A DNA stretch of 64,000 nucleotides from Erythrobacter longus (GCF_000715015.1 NZ_JMIW01000003.1:496001-560000); one strand, 5' to 3'. Shown: positions 50,627 through 60,891, counted from the stretch's first letter. The notes: a model not told the origin generated them from the sequence alone. Made by a program: numbers and translations.

Positions 50627-53600
50627 TTGCCCGGATTATCGACCTCTCGATCGCCAATCGGTTTTTCATCGTTTTGGTCGCAATCGCTGTCACGCTCGCC
50701 GGTTTCTGGGCGGTGCGTGCGACCCCCGTGGATGCGATTCCAGACCTGTCAGATGTACAAGTCGTGGTCCGTTCGAACTATGCAGGCCAGGCTCCGCGCA
50801 TCGTCGAAGACCAGGTCACCTATCCGCTGGCTACCACCATGCTTTCCGTTCCGGGAGCAAAGACTGTGCGCGGCTATTCGATGTTCGGCGATAGCTTTGT
50901 CTATATCATCTTTGAAGACGGAACCGATCTCTATTGGGCAAGATCGCGCGTTCTCGAATATCTCAACCAAGTCGAGAGTGAACTGCCAGAGGGCGTAACC
51001 ACCGCGCTTGGGCCGGATGCGACCGGGGTAGGGTGGATCTATGAATACGCTCTGGTCGACCGGACCGGAGGCAACGATCTTGCAGGGCTAAGGAGCTTGC
51101 AAGACTGGTTCCTGCGCTACGAACTTCAAACCATTCCCGGCATCGCCGAAGTAGCGAGTGTCGGCGGAATGGTGAAGCAGTATCAGGTAGTGCTGGAACC
51201 CTATCGGATGGCATCACTTGGTGTCACCCACAGTCAGGTCGTGCGTGCGATTCAGGCAGCCAACCAGGAAGCCGGCGGATCCGTTGTAGAAATGGGGGAA
51301 GCCGAGTTCATGGTCCGTGCGTCGGGCTATATCGAAGGTCTCGATGACTTTCGTAATATCCCGCTGAAGACGGTCGGCAATGGGATTCCAGTCACCCTTT
51401 CTGATGTCGCGACGGTCCAGCTGGGCCCTGAAATGCGCCGCGGGATCGCGGAATTGAATGGGGAAGGCGAAGTCGCGGGCGGCATCATTGTCCTACGCCA
51501 AGGCGAAGACGCGCGCGCTACGATTACAGCGGTCGAAGAGAAACTCGAAGTGTTGCAGGCGAGTCTGCCTGAAGGGGTCGAGATCGTCACGACCTATGAC
51601 CGTTCACAACTGATCGATGCCTCCATCAGCAATTTGACCAGTAAGCTGATTGCCGAGTTCATTATCGTTGCGCTGGTCTGCGCGCTCTTCCTTTGGCACA
51701 TGCGCTCTGCCCTGGTTGCGATTATCACTCTGCCATTGGGCATCCTCGCCGCGTTTATCGTGATGCGCTTTCAGGGTGTCGATGCAAACATCATGTCGCT
51801 GGGCGGTATCGCGATTGCCATCGGAGCAATGGTGGATGCAGCGATCGTGATGGTCGAGAATGCGCACAAGCACATTGAACATTGGGAACGAGACAATCCG
51901 GATTCCGAGCTGTCGTCTGGTGAACGGTGGCGGCTGGTCGCTGACGCATCGAAAGAAGTTGGGCCTGCTTTGTTTTTTAGCCTGCTGATCATTACCCTCT
52001 CCTTCCTGCCGGTGTTCACCCTGCAGGCCCAAGAGGGACGCCTGTTCTCCCCGCTTGCCTTCACCAAGACTTACGCAATGGCGGCGGCAGCGATCCTGTC
52101 GGTGACCCTTGTTCCGGTTCTGATGGGATGGCTGATCCGGGGTAAGATACCATCTGAAGATTCCAATATCCTCAATCGGTGGCTGACAGCGGCCTACCGC
52201 CCTGGCCTCGACTGGGTCATGAGCCGCCCAAAGACAACGCTGGTGATCGCAGTGCTGGTCTTTCTCACTGCCTTGATCCCCTTTAGCCGCTTGGGCGGTG
52301 AATTCTTGCCTCCTCTTGATGAAGGAGACTTGCTCTACATGCCCAGCGCCCTCCCGGGATTGTCTCCTGGAGAAGCGTCGAAACTTCTTCAGCGGACTGA
52401 CCGGCTCATCAAGTCGGTGCCCGAAGTCGAGACCGTATTCGGCAAGGCTGGCCGCGCAGATACGGCAACCGACCCCGCGCCGCTCACGATGTTCGAGACC
52501 ACCATCCGCTTCAAGCCGCGTGAGGAATGGCGTCCGGGTATGACGCCTGAAAGGCTCGTCGAGGAGTTGGACCGGGCGGTGCAGGTTCCAGGTCTTGCCA
52601 ATGTCTGGGTACCTCCAATCCGCAACCGCATCGATATGCTGGCCACAGGGATCAAAAGCCCCATCGGGGTCAAGGTCTCCGGTGAAGATCTGGCGGAAAT
52701 CGAACGCGTGGCGCTTCAGATCGAGAATGTTGCCAAAGGGGTCCCGGGCGTTAGCTCGGCGCTGGCAGAGCGTCTATCTGGCGGGCGCTATATCGATGTA
52801 GACATCGATCGGGTCGCGGCGTCCCGCTACGGATTGAATATTGCCGATGTCCAACAGATCGTCTCCGGAGCCATAGGCGGGGCGAATATTGGGCGCACGG
52901 TCGAGGGGCTGGCTCGCTATCCAATCAACGTTCGGTATCCTCGCGAAATCCGCGACAGTGTGGAAGAAATCAGCGCCCTTCCTGTGCTGACCCCCGGTGG
53001 ACAGCAGATCACACTCGGGACGGTCGCGCGGGTGAGCGTGAGCGATGGACCTCCAATGCTTAAGAACGAGCAGGGCCGCCTTGTCAGTGCGGTCTATGTC
53101 GATGTGCGCGGGCGTGACCTAGCCTCAGTAGTGGGCGACTTGCAGGCTGCCGTTGCAGACGGCGTTGATTTGCCCGCAGGGGTAAGCCTCTCATACGCAG
53201 GGCAATTCGAATATCTCACCCGGGCCTATGAGCGTCTGCAGGTCGTCATTCCGGCGACGCTCGGTATCATTTTCCTGCTGCTTTATCTGATCTTTCGCCG
53301 TGTGGATGAAGCGATGTTGGTTATGGGAACTTTGCCGTTCGCCCTCACAGGCGGTTTCTGGCTGCTGTATCTCTTGGGCTACAATCAGTCGGTCGCAACA
53401 GCCGTCGGCTTCATCGCCCTTGCCGGTGTCTCAGCAGAGTTCGGCGTCGTGATGCTGATCTATCTAAAGGCCGCGATGGAGCGACATTCCGGTGAGCCAA
53501 CTGCGGAATCCGTTACCAAATCTATTAGGGAGGGCGCGCTTCTTCGCGTTCGGCCGAAGGCGATGACCGTTGCCGTCATTCTGGCTGGCCTGTTCCCAAT

Positions 53601-53790
53601 CCTAGTTGGCACGGGGGCAGGTTCTGAAGTTATGAGCCGGATCGCCGCGCCGATGATCGGCGGCATGATCACCGCGCCCTTGTTGTCCATGTTCGTACTA
53701 CCCGCCGCTTACCTCTTGATGCGGCGCCCCCGGCCTGAACGGCCATCACAATCCGAAGGAGAAGAAGAATGCGTTACACAACCCGCTTAA
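50623..53790 (+). CDS. cusA: Cu(I)/Ag(I) RND efflux permease CusA
   Basis: 1055 residues of heavy-metal-efflux (HME) RND permease. TM4 reads [21 protein letters not shown] (about 405-420), the form typical of the monovalent-cation (CusA/SilA) subgroup rather than the GLIVDGAVVIVEN form of CzcA/CnrA, so the substrate is predicted as Cu(I)/Ag(I). [17 protein letters not shown] and [18 protein letters not shown] are further family segments, the latter with a Met of the periplasmic cleft. It forms a trimer exporting metal with CusB and the TolC-family channel. Confidence 0.94.
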   Translation: MIARIIDLSIANRFFIVLVAIAVTLAGFWAVRATPVDAIPDLSDVQVVVRSNYAGQAPRIVEDQVTYPLATTMLSVPGAKTVRGYSMFGDSFVYIIFEDGTDLYWARSRVLEYLNQVESELPEGVTTALGPDATGVGWIYEYALVDRTGGNDLAGLRSLQDWFLRYELQTIPGIAEVASVGGMVKQYQVVLEPYRMASLGVTHSQVVRAIQAANQEAGGSVVEMGEAEFMVRASGYIEGLDDFRNIPLKTVGNGIPVTLSDVATVQLGPEMRRGIAELNGEGEVAGGIIVLRQGEDARATITAVEEKLEVLQASLPEGVEIVTTYDRSQLIDASISNLTSKLIAEFIIVALVCALFLWHMRSALVAIITLPLGILAAFIVMRFQGVDANIMSLGGIAIAIGAMVDAAIVMVENAHKHIEHWERDNPDSELSSGERWRLVADASKEVGPALFFSLLIITLSFLPVFTLQAQEGRLFSPLAFTKTYAMAAAAILSVTLVPVLMGWLIRGKIPSEDSNILNRWLTAAYRPGLDWVMSRPKTTLVIAVLVFLTALIPFSRLGGEFLPPLDEGDLLYMPSALPGLSPGEASKLLQRTDRLIKSVPEVETVFGKAGRADTATDPAPLTMFETTIRFKPREEWRPGMTPERLVEELDRAVQVPGLANVWVPPIRNRIDMLATGIKSPIGVKVSGEDLAEIERVALQIENVAKGVPGVSSALAERLSGGRYIDVDIDRVAASRYGLNIADVQQIVSGAIGGANIGRTVEGLARYPINVRYPREIRDSVEEISALPVLTPGGQQITLGTVARVSVSDGPPMLKNEQGRLVSAVYVDVRGRDLASVVGDLQAAVADGVDLPAGVSLSYAGQFEYLTRAYERLQVVIPATLGIIFLLLYLIFRRVDEAMLVMGTLPFALTGGFWLLYLLGYNQSVATAVGFIALAGVSAEFGVVMLIYLKAAMERHSGEPTAESVTKSIREGALLRVRPKAMTVAVILAGLFPILVGTGAGSEVMSRIAAPMIGGMITAPLLSMFVLPAAYLLMRRPRPERPSQSEGEEECVTQPA

Positions 53791-54143
53791 CCCTAATGGT
53801 TGCCCCATTGATGTTGGCAGCGTGCGACAGCAATGCAGAAATGGGTGAGCACGAAGGCATGACAATGGACGACAGCTCCATGCCAGGCATGCATGACGGC
53901 ATGGAACAAGGCGTCACCCTCAAGACGGCGAGCGCTAGTGGCACTGTGACTGCCATCGACGCCGAAGCAGGCACAGTTACGATCGACCATGAGGCGGTTC
54001 CAGAGCTCGAATGGCCCGAGATGGTCATGGCTTTTGACGCCACCGAGGAAGTTCGCGGCGACGTCGCAGTCGGCGACACTGTCACGTTCGAATTCAGCAC
54101 CGGCGAAGAAGGCAACACAGTCACTTCGATCACAGTGCAATGA
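53769..54143 (+). CDS. cusF: CusF-like periplasmic copper/silver-binding lipoprotein
   Basis: 124 residues. A signal peptide with LAAC lipobox-like end (near residue 19), a Met/His/Asp-rich linker ([21 protein letters not shown]), and a CusF domain ([20 protein letters not shown], then [12 protein letters not shown] with the Trp and Met residues for Cu(I)/Ag(I)). It would hand metal to CusB/CusA. Its start lies inside the end of cusA (22-base overlap) with AAGGAG upstream. Confidence 0.9.
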   Translation: MRYTTRLTLMVAPLMLAACDSNAEMGEHEGMTMDDSSMPGMHDGMEQGVTLKTASASGTVTAIDAEAGTVTIDHEAVPELEWPEMVMAFDATEEVRGDVAVGDTVTFEFSTGEEGNTVTSITVQ

Positions 54144-54199
54144 TCAAGGGCAAGTGAGCTGGCCCACCAAGTGCCAACCCTAGGAATGGAGATGCCAAA

Positions 54200-54889
54200 T
54201 TGCCAAAACCCGTGATGCTGCGCTTCGCCAAATGGCACATCTGGCTAGGTTGGCTGGTGGGAATTCCGATTTTGATGTGGATGGTGAGCGGCCTGTTTAT
54301 GGCCGCTCGCCCGATCGAGGAGGTGCGTGGCAATCATCTGCGCATTGCCTCTGATCAGCCCGCCTTTTCTTTGCCGTCCCATATGGTCCCAGAGATCGAT
54401 CACCCGGTGAAAGAAATGCGCGCCTACATGCAGAATGGGCGAGCGGTTGCGATGCTGACCGCGCTCGATGGAAGCGTTACCCGAATTGACCTGGAAAACG
54501 AAGTCCCTCTGCCGTCAGTTGACGAAGCTGGAGCTCGGTCAATCGTCGCCGAACAGATTGTAGGTGGAAACGATGTGAGTACCGTGCGCCTATTCGAGTC
54601 CAATGAAGTACCTTTTGACTTCCGCCGTCAGCTGTCCGTCTGGCAGCTTACTCTGGACGATGGAACGCATATTTATGTCGGTCGCGATACAGGTCAGATC
54701 GAGGCGGTCCGCACACGCTGGTGGCGAGCATTTGATTTCATGTGGGGGCTTCACATCATGGATTTGCGCACGCGAGAGGACACGAGCCACCCGATACTAA
54801 TTCTATTCGCCGCACTCGGTGTCGCCGCAAGTATTCTCGGATGCATTCTCATGTTTCGCAGGCGCAAAGCCCGCGTCATTGCCAAATAG
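54200..54889 (+). CDS. PepSY-domain membrane protein
   Basis: 229 residues. An N-terminal membrane helix (WHIWLGWLVGIPILMWMVSGLFMAA, about 12-35) begins like PepSY_TM proteins, with two periplasmic PepSY-like modules (about 60-110 and 130-175) and a C-terminal helix (ILILFAALGVAASILGCILMF). It could take part in metal reduction or peptide handling at the membrane; such proteins often end metal-resistance operons. The TTG start has GGAG eight bases upstream; no in-frame ATG is better placed before the first helix. Confidence 0.78.
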   Translation: MPKPVMLRFAKWHIWLGWLVGIPILMWMVSGLFMAARPIEEVRGNHLRIASDQPAFSLPSHMVPEIDHPVKEMRAYMQNGRAVAMLTALDGSVTRIDLENEVPLPSVDEAGARSIVAEQIVGGNDVSTVRLFESNEVPFDFRRQLSVWQLTLDDGTHIYVGRDTGQIEAVRTRWWRAFDFMWGLHIMDLRTREDTSHPILILFAALGVAASILGCILMFRRRKARVIAK

Positions 54890-55027
54890 GCGAGCCAAGA
54901 GCGAACGAGCGAGTTGTCTGAGGAATAAGGCGATAGGGTCAGGAGCGGTCAGTTTTGGTTACGGTGCCCAACCTCACGAATGGAACTGTTACCAGACTCG
55001 GCGCTTTCGTTCTCAATTGCAGACTTC

Positions 55028-55387
55028 TCAAAGATCCGAGAAGACTTGGAAGCCAACATCCGAGGCATAATAAACCGCGATCGCGATGATCACCGGCGCC
55101 CCGCGCATATAGTTCGCTTGCCATCTGAGCCAGGTTTTCGGCAGGAACAACGCTTTGTCGAGGCCAGTCTCAAGTGCGGGACGCCATCGACCAGTGCGCC
55201 AATCATCCGCAGTGACAAGCACAGACAGGACGGCGCAGATCAGCGCCATGATACCAACCGCGATATAGATCGAGGTCCAGGCGATCAGGGAGTCGTGCTT
55301 CATATCCGGGACGTACCGAAATCTGCGCCCCTTGTCGTCCGTGAACTTCGAAAACGGCGGCGGATCGCTTGATTGTTTTGTAGGCAT
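55028..55387 (-). CDS. Hypothetical membrane protein, downstream of two plasmid genes
   Basis: 119 residues. Two membrane segments, about 36-58 (WTSIYIAVGIMALICAVLSVL) and 92-110 (GAPVIIAIAVYYASDVGF), with a basic loop (DDWRTGRWRPALETG) between. No family recognised. It is the last gene of a leftward trio facing away from the tra operon, which suggests a role in transfer control, entry exclusion or maintenance. Confidence 0.65.
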   Translation of the reverse strand: MPTKQSSDPPPFSKFTDDKGRRFRYVPDMKHDSLIAWTSIYIAVGIMALICAVLSVLVTADDWRTGRWRPALETGLDKALFLPKTWLRWQANYMRGAPVIIAIAVYYASDVGFQVFSDL

Positions 55388-55418
55388 TCCGTGGTTGCGT
55401 GCCGGTAGAGCTCGGCAG

Positions 55419-55913
55419 TTACCTCAACGCGCGGTCGGCATCACCAATAGCTTCGCGCTGGGCCTCGATGCGCGCATGGTTCTCGGCAATCGCAGTCGTC
55501 GCCCGCTTGGCAAGACCCTGGCACAGTCCTTCTCTCAAGGGCTCGAATTCCCCCTCACAAGCCGCCATCACTTCGAAGAGCTGAACGGCCAAAGCAGTCG
55601 CCACATGGGCCGTGGTTTCACAGCAGGGATCTTCATACGATTCCGGGCTTTCAAAGCAACGCATCGCGATCTCTGCGCGGACCGGGTCGATCCTAAGTCT
55701 CTTTCTAAGCCTTACGACTTCATCGAACTCCAATTTGCCTTGCTCGATGCGCTCGTAGAACCGATGGCGGTGGCTGCTCTTAACAACCCCCTCATTGACG
55801 AGGCATCTGATGCTGACGCCTTGCTTCTTCATTTGAAACCTTATGAGGATGGCATTTTCACGGTGCACCTGAGCGCACGATTTTTCCTCAACACTCCCTG
55901 GCCCCTGATACAT
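55419..55913 (-). CDS. Hypothetical plasmid protein of the leftward trio
   Basis: 164 residues, helical, soluble. A central HTH-like stretch (MKKQGVSIRCLVNEGVVKSSHRHRFYERI, about 28-56) is followed by EFDEVVRLRKRLRIDPVRAEIAMRCF and a Cys-rich PCCETTAHV. AAGGAAGG precedes the ATG. It may bind DNA, but I do not recognise a family. Confidence 0.6.
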   Translation of the reverse strand: MYQGPGSVEEKSCAQVHRENAILIRFQMKKQGVSIRCLVNEGVVKSSHRHRFYERIEQGKLEFDEVVRLRKRLRIDPVRAEIAMRCFESPESYEDPCCETTAHVATALAVQLFEVMAACEGEFEPLREGLCQGLAKRATTAIAENHARIEAQREAIGDADRALR

Positions 55914-55985
55914 GATCCTTCCTTATACACAGGCTATGCACATGCATACTGTGGATAAGTTTAGAGGGGATTGGCAAGGAAAAAT

Positions 55986-56333
55986 TTACTCTGTTGCGAT
56001 CTGCATTGCGCAGTAGATGACCGTTTCCCTGACACCGCAATGGCTTATACCGCGCTCGCACAAGCTGGCTCGAAACATGTCGAGCTCTTTGTTGAGACGC
56101 TTGGTTAGTCTCAGATTGATAGGAATTGGGCCGCCCAGTGGCGGGTCTTCCCCGAAGCCTTCAGGCAGCGCTGCGCTCTCGGGTTCCACTGTTTCCAGAG
56201 CGGTCGTAATGACGTCGCTAAGCCTTTGAAAGCGCTCTTCTCGCAGGGTCAGAGCCTTTACGGCTTCCGCCATGACCTCGAGACCCTCTCTGCTGACCAT
56301 AAGCTTGTGATTGACGCTCGGCTCGGCGGCCAT
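55986..56333 (-). CDS. Hypothetical plasmid protein, possible DNA-binding regulator
   Basis: 115 residues with AGGAGG upstream of the ATG. The N-terminal half is helical; near residue 72 PIPINLRLTKRLNKELDMFRAS begins with a strand-like segment followed by helices, as in ribbon-helix-helix proteins, though placed unusually late. It is transcribed away from the tra operon and adjoins its palindrome-rich control region, so a role as tra regulator is plausible. Confidence 0.6.
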   Translation of the reverse strand: MAAEPSVNHKLMVSREGLEVMAEAVKALTLREERFQRLSDVITTALETVEPESAALPEGFGEDPPLGGPIPINLRLTKRLNKELDMFRASLCERGISHCGVRETVIYCAMQIATE

Positions 56334-56442
56334 TGGCGAGTTCCTCCTATCTTATCGTTCTTGAGGAAGCGTCTTTCGCACCTAACCTATCTCTGGTCGA
56401 GGCAGCCGATTCGAAAAATCTTCATGCTGGTTATGCCCGCAG

Positions 56443-56538
56443 GCCACGTGGCCACAAATAGTACCCACGTGGATCGGTATTCATGACCACCCAGCTCTGA
56501 ATACAACACCACTTGGCTACGCCATTGAGACCAAGTGG
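56443..56538. promoter_or_regulatory. Palindrome cluster upstream of tra operon
   Basis: Three perfect symmetric sites lie in the 357-base gap before traA: GGCCACGTGGCC (56443-56454), CCACGTGG (56465-56472, centre 20 bases from the first, about two helical turns), and CCACTTGG with CCAAGTGG (56509-56516 and 56531-56538, 14-base spacer). The spacing suggests cooperative binding of one regulator over both the leftward trio and the tra promoter. Confidence 0.6.
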
Positions 56539-56690
56539 TTCGTTTTTCAGCACCAACCGGGTTCGAAAATAGTGATTCGGACAATTCAAACGCAAGTTGT
56601 TGAGACGAACGGGTTGAGAAAAAACTGTCGAAGTCGCCCTTTTGATTGCGACGCCATTAGCGTCTCTCGTCAAACCAGAAGGGAAAGACA

Positions 56691-57023
56691 ATGAATGCAC
56701 TTGCTCTGAAAAAGCCCGAATTGAAAAAGGCCGGCTCTACTCTTGCCGTCGCCGCAGCCGCGGCCGCTGGTATGAGCGTTCTGGGCGTGGATGCCGCAAT
56801 GGCCGGCACCGACACCACGTTCGATACAGCTCTGACCACGTTCACGAATTTCCTGGAAGGCTCGGGCGGTAAGATCATTACCGTCTTGTCTCTTGCAGGC
56901 GGGATCGTTGCGCTCGCTTCAGGTCGCTTTTCGATGGGTCAGATCGCCATTCCGGTCGGTGTCGGCGTTGGCGCTGGCACCGGTGTGCCGATCGTCACGT
57001 CGACGATCACCGGAACGGTCTGA
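56691..57023 (+). CDS. traA: Conjugative pilin TraA (VirB2-like)
   Basis: 110 residues. A long leader ending DAAMA-G (cleavage about residue 38) precedes a mature pilin of about 72 residues with two hydrophobic helices (IITVLSLAGGIVALAS and IPVGVGVGAGTGVPIV) and a short loop, as in F pilin and VirB2. AGAAGGGA precedes the ATG. It is first in the tra operon, as in F, and would be inserted in the inner membrane and polymerised. Confidence 0.85.
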   Translation: MNALALKKPELKKAGSTLAVAAAAAAGMSVLGVDAAMAGTDTTFDTALTTFTNFLEGSGGKIITVLSLAGGIVALASGRFSMGQIAIPVGVGVGAGTGVPIVTSTITGTV

Positions 57024-57110
57024 TCTGGCGATCCGACTTTCACCAACTGGTGGTGCGCTGCTGACTGCTTTGCGGATGACGGCCACCTTCCTTTTTGGCG
57101 GAGCTGACTT

Positions 57111-57395
57111 TTGGACCAGTATTCCATCCCAAAGCATCTTGATGATCCGGAGTTAATCGGATTTTGGACGCTCGACGAATTCCTCGTGATGGTCATTCCG
57201 TTCGCGTGGGGAATTCTCGCACAGCATATCGTAATCGGCCTTATCTTGGCCATCGCTGCGTGGTTTGGGTATCGCAAACTTAAAGCCGGGCGCTCGATGT
57301 ATTGGGTGCTGCATTTTGGCTACTGGCATCTGCCAGGGGAATTCTTCGGTCTGAAAGTCGCTCCGCCATCTCATCTTCGCGTGATGGCGGGCTGA
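57111..57395 (+). CDS. traL: Type IV conjugation protein TraL
   Basis: 94 residues. MDQYSIPKHLDDPELIGFW is the typical TraL N-terminus, followed by two close membrane segments (LVMVIPFAWGILAQHIVIGLILAIAAW) and a C-terminal YWHLPG-type motif. It is an inner-membrane component of the F-type channel. It starts at a TTG placed after GGCGGAG; no in-frame ATG fits the family start. One base separates it from traE. Confidence 0.88.
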   Translation: MDQYSIPKHLDDPELIGFWTLDEFLVMVIPFAWGILAQHIVIGLILAIAAWFGYRKLKAGRSMYWVLHFGYWHLPGEFFGLKVAPPSHLRVMAG

Positions 57396-57396
57396 T

Positions 57397-57960
57397 ATGG
57401 AACTTTCTCTTGCACACGAGACGTCTCAAAAGACGCTTAAACAACGCAATCTGCTGGCGCTGATCTGCGTCGTCCTCGGTATATTGGTCGTGGTGATGTT
57501 CACGGCAGCCTCGACCCGGGACCGGGAGATTGTGCTGCAGCCGATCCTTCCGAGCACAATGACGCTCAGCTCTTCAGCTGTCACTCAAGAATACCTCGAA
57601 GCCGTTACCAGAGACACTGCGCAGCTTGCGCTCAATCGTTCACCTGAAACGCTTCAGTACTGGCTCGATGGGATCGTCAAGATAGCTGCGCCGGAATCGC
57701 GCGGGGCTCTCAAAGCCGATCTGATGAAGATTATGCAGGAGCAGCAGGGGTCGCAGGTCACCCAGTTCGTGACGATCGACTGGATCAAGACCGATCCTGA
57801 AGGTCTCACAAGCCAGGTCGGCGGCGTCCTCCATACGATCGTCGGATCACGCGATGTGCGCCGCGAACACAAGATTTTCGAATTCCATTGGAAATACACC
57901 GGCGTGTCGCTTCGCCTCAAAGGCTTTGGCGTGGTCGTGAAAGAGGGAGAGGACAAATGA
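57397..57960 (+). CDS. traE: Type IV conjugation protein TraE (VirB5-like position, VirB8-like fold)
   Basis: 187 residues. An N-terminal membrane helix (LLALICVVLGILVVVMFTA, about 18-36) precedes a periplasmic VirB8-like domain (YLEAVTRDTAQLALNRSPE and the FEFHWKYTGVSLRLKGFGV strand pair). It is part of the inner-membrane/periplasmic channel. It overlaps the traK start by four bases (ATGA). Confidence 0.9.
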   Translation: MELSLAHETSQKTLKQRNLLALICVVLGILVVVMFTAASTRDREIVLQPILPSTMTLSSSAVTQEYLEAVTRDTAQLALNRSPETLQYWLDGIVKIAAPESRGALKADLMKIMQEQQGSQVTQFVTIDWIKTDPEGLTSQVGGVLHTIVGSRDVRREHKIFEFHWKYTGVSLRLKGFGVVVKEGEDK

Positions 57961-58757
57961 ACCTCGTTGTCTCGTCACTTGTGATCGCCTCAGCAAGCAT
58001 GCTTGCATCGCGCATCGATTGCCAATTCGCCCGTCTGAGCGGCACGGCAATGATTGCCAGCGCTCTCGCATTTGCGGCAACTCCAGCTTCTGCCCAGGAA
58101 CACATTCTTGCGGTAGATAACGGTGAGGTTAACTGCCAGGCATCGAAGTCTGATCTTACGCGCATCGCGCTAAAGGATGACCAATTCGTATCGGTTTCGC
58201 GCGTCCAGTCGGGGGTGCCGAGCGAAGACTTCTCCATCGTGCACGAGCCAACGCGTGGTGATCTCTATCTCTCGGTCCCGCAGGGCTATTCCAAACCCAA
58301 CATTTCCTTCTTTGGCACCACCCAGAAGGGCTTCGTCTACAAGTTCGATTGTCGGATAGTCGGGGCGGGCGCTCTTCAGGTTTTCGTCGCAAATGCGGAC
58401 GTTGAGAACCCTATAGCCCCGGCTGAAACGCTTCAGGCCTTTGCGCCTCTTGAAGATCGCGCTGTCGGCCTTGTCCGGGCGATGTTTGAGCAACGTCCTG
58501 TCACAGGCTTCAACATCAGCGATGCCCCGAGAGCTCCGGTGAATGTCGGCGACCTCAAGGTCCAGCTGATCACAGAATATCAAAGCCCGACGATGACAGG
58601 CAAAGTGCTGCGCATCGAAAACACCGGCGAGGCTCCTCTCATTCTCAATGAGCAGCTGATCGCGGGCGATGGCGCGATTGCCGTCACGATCTCCAATCCA
58701 AACCTCGAGAGCGGGCAGGCTACTGCTGCTTACGTCGTGGTCCCCTCAGGAAAGTAA
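57957..58757 (+). CDS. traK: Type IV conjugation protein TraK (VirB9-like secretin)
   Basis: 266 residues. A signal peptide, longer than usual, ends near LAFAATPASAQ (about residue 46). The mature protein is beta-rich (VFVANADVENP, KVQLITEYQSPTMTGKVLRIENTGEAPLIL), typical of TraK, the VirB9-like outer-membrane ring protein that pairs with TraB and TraV. A second hydrophobic segment near residue 30 (AMIASALAFAA) is the real export signal; translation from a later Met cannot be excluded. Confidence 0.88.
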   Translation: MNLVVSSLVIASASMLASRIDCQFARLSGTAMIASALAFAATPASAQEHILAVDNGEVNCQASKSDLTRIALKDDQFVSVSRVQSGVPSEDFSIVHEPTRGDLYLSVPQGYSKPNISFFGTTQKGFVYKFDCRIVGAGALQVFVANADVENPIAPAETLQAFAPLEDRAVGLVRAMFEQRPVTGFNISDAPRAPVNVGDLKVQLITEYQSPTMTGKVLRIENTGEAPLILNEQLIAGDGAIAVTISNPNLESGQATAAYVVVPSGK

Positions 58758-58762
58758 AGCTC

Positions 58763-60052
58763 ATGGATTTTCTGAAGCGTAAACCAAAGAACCTCGATGG
58801 GGCCGAAGTCGACCAGCACGATCTGCTTGATGCGACGGGCTCGATTGCCGAGAATTCACAAGTTCAGAAGCGTCAGAAAATGCTGATGCTCGGTCTGGGC
58901 GGTGTGATTGCGATCGCTGGCGCGATGTATGTCCTCGACACCGATGACACGATTGATGAGGCGATGGCCGATGGCACGGAAACAACTGTGTCGACCGATG
59001 CCTTGATGAACCGTCAGCGTGTCGATCAAGAGTGGGTCGCGATGTACGAGGGTGAGATCAATACGCTCGACACTCGCGTCAAAGGAACGGAAGCTCAAGT
59101 TGCTCAATTGGCCGAGCTCAAGAGCGAAGTCGAACAGCTCAGAGGCGCCAATGCGGAGATGGCGCGGGACGGCCAGCGGGTGCTGGAAGCTTATGAACGT
59201 GAAAACCAGCAGCTGCGCCAACAGGTGCAGCGCGGGAACGCCCGGCCAACAGCGCCGGGTCCGGTCGCCGCCGCGCAGGCCTTGGGTGTGCCCCCCGCTC
59301 AAGGTGCTGCTGCGGCGGCGCCAACGCCGCCTCGCCGCTCGAACGATGTCCAGATGGTGTCGTTCGCGGCTGAGGATGGGACAGCATCGCGCATCGATCC
59401 CTCGAACTCACCTGCCGTTTATACAGACTCTCCCAATTATCTCCCGCCCAATTCGATCGCGAAGGCGACCGTGGTGGTCGGGGTAGATGCCACGACGAAT
59501 ACGCGCAGCCAGAGCGACCCTCTGCCGGTCCTGCTGCGTGTCACGGGGCCAGCGCGCTCGGTCTATGGGGAAGGGAAGCTCCTCGCCACCCGCGTGCAGG
59601 GCTGCATGGTCAATGGCGCGGCCTATGGCGATCTCTCGAGTGAGAAGGTCTACGTCAAACTCCAGCGCATGACCTGTGCGCAGCCGGGCGGGCGGTTTGC
59701 GGTCTCCGAGGTTAAAGGCTTCATCGCCTTCGGCGGCAAGGTGGGGGTTCGCGGACGGGTCGTGAGCCGTGAAGGCGGTTTAACTACTCAAGCCTTTATC
59801 GCGGGGCTCTTCGGAGGCGTCGGCAACGCCTTCCAAGGCGCCAACCAGATCCCGCGTATCGCCAACGAGCCCGTTCTGCCGTCGGTGGAGGATGTGGGCA
59901 TTCAGGCAATCGGCGGCGGCGCGGCCAATGCCGGCAACACCTTATCCGAATATCTGATCGAGCGCGCCGAGCAATATCAGCCGGTGGTCGAGATGCCAAC
60001 CGGGGCCGAAGTCGAGGTCGTGTTCCTCGACGGCACATTTATTCGCAACTGA
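58763..60052 (+). CDS. traB: Type IV conjugation protein TraB (VirB10-like)
   Basis: 429 residues. A cytoplasmic N-terminus, membrane helix about 34-52 (MLMLGLGGVIAIAGAMYVL), a coiled coil (about 90-150), a Pro/Ala-rich linker (PPAQGAAAAAPTPPRRS) and a C-terminal VirB10-like domain (LLRVTGPARSVYGEGKLLATRV, FIAGLFGGVGNAFQGANQ antenna-like helix). It spans both membranes and senses energy from the coupling proteins. Six bases follow the traK stop; the product is shorter than F TraB (475) mainly in the linker. Confidence 0.92.
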   Translation: MDFLKRKPKNLDGAEVDQHDLLDATGSIAENSQVQKRQKMLMLGLGGVIAIAGAMYVLDTDDTIDEAMADGTETTVSTDALMNRQRVDQEWVAMYEGEINTLDTRVKGTEAQVAQLAELKSEVEQLRGANAEMARDGQRVLEAYERENQQLRQQVQRGNARPTAPGPVAAAQALGVPPAQGAAAAAPTPPRRSNDVQMVSFAAEDGTASRIDPSNSPAVYTDSPNYLPPNSIAKATVVVGVDATTNTRSQSDPLPVLLRVTGPARSVYGEGKLLATRVQGCMVNGAAYGDLSSEKVYVKLQRMTCAQPGGRFAVSEVKGFIAFGGKVGVRGRVVSREGGLTTQAFIAGLFGGVGNAFQGANQIPRIANEPVLPSVEDVGIQAIGGGAANAGNTLSEYLIERAEQYQPVVEMPTGAEVEVVFLDGTFIRN

Positions 60053-60063
60053 GGAGATATGTG

Positions 60064-60891
60064 ATGAAGAAGTTCACGCCACTGGCTAAGACTACCGCCG
60101 CGATAGCCATCCTCGCTGCAGGCAGCGGGGTTGCTCTGGCCGCCTCGGCGCTCGTCTCTCCAACGGACACGAACGTGGCCAAGGCGCTCGCCGAGCGGTT
60201 GCCCAAGACCGAGATCACGGCCGTTGATTGCGCCAGAATTGATGGCGTGTGCGAGGTCCAGGCCAAGAAGAACCTATTCTATGTCGACGAAGGCGCACGA
60301 TATCTCATCATCGGCCGTGTCTATGACATGGAAACCAAGCAGGACCTTACCGCCGCGCGTCTCCTCGAGATGAATCCCGATATGCTGGTCGGGGGAGGGG
60401 GCGCTGCTCCCAACACGGATCAGCATACACCGAAGCAGGGAGCCAAAGCCTCGCAGATAGACGCGCAAGTCGACCCTGCTGCGCTTGCTGCCTTACCGAA
60501 GATTGGTGCCGTCACAAGGGGGCGAGGTTCGAGGACGCTAACTGTCTTCAGCGACTTTCGCTGTGGGTACTGCAAGCGTCTTCACGAGACGCTTGAGACG
60601 CTCGATGTGAAAGTGGTTGAGCGTCCGATCTCTGTCCTCGGCACTCGCCCAATTTCCGAAGCGGTGATTTGCTCGCCGGACAAAAAGCGCGCGGTGAATC
60701 AAGCCTATGATGGCGGGTCGATCACCACTGGAGGCGACTGCGACACGTCGGGCCTCGATGCCAATGAAGCCTTTGCACGCCAGCACGGCTTCACCGGCAC
60801 TCCTGTCATCGTACGCGAGGATGGCGCTGTGGTTCACGGCTACCGCCCCCGCGAATTCCTCGAAAACTGGATCAAAGGGAATGCGTCATGA
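60064..60891 (+). CDS. DsbC-like thiol isomerase of the type IV system
   Basis: 275 residues. A signal peptide ends near ALAASA. An N-terminal DsbC-like dimerisation region (KALAERLPKTEITAVDCARIDGVCEVQAKKNLFYVDEGARYLI) is followed by a thioredoxin fold with CGYC at 167-170 (FSDFRCGYCKRLHETLE) and a cis-Pro in FTGTPVIV. It would form or shuffle disulfides in TraV-like and other periplasmic transfer proteins, as DsbC/TrbB does in F. It starts 11 bases after traB; GTG one codon upstream is an alternative start. It overlaps traV (ATGA). Confidence 0.9.
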   Translation: MKKFTPLAKTTAAIAILAAGSGVALAASALVSPTDTNVAKALAERLPKTEITAVDCARIDGVCEVQAKKNLFYVDEGARYLIIGRVYDMETKQDLTAARLLEMNPDMLVGGGGAAPNTDQHTPKQGAKASQIDAQVDPAALAALPKIGAVTRGRGSRTLTVFSDFRCGYCKRLHETLETLDVKVVERPISVLGTRPISEAVICSPDKKRAVNQAYDGGSITTGGDCDTSGLDANEAFARQHGFTGTPVIVREDGAVVHGYRPREFLENWIKGNAS

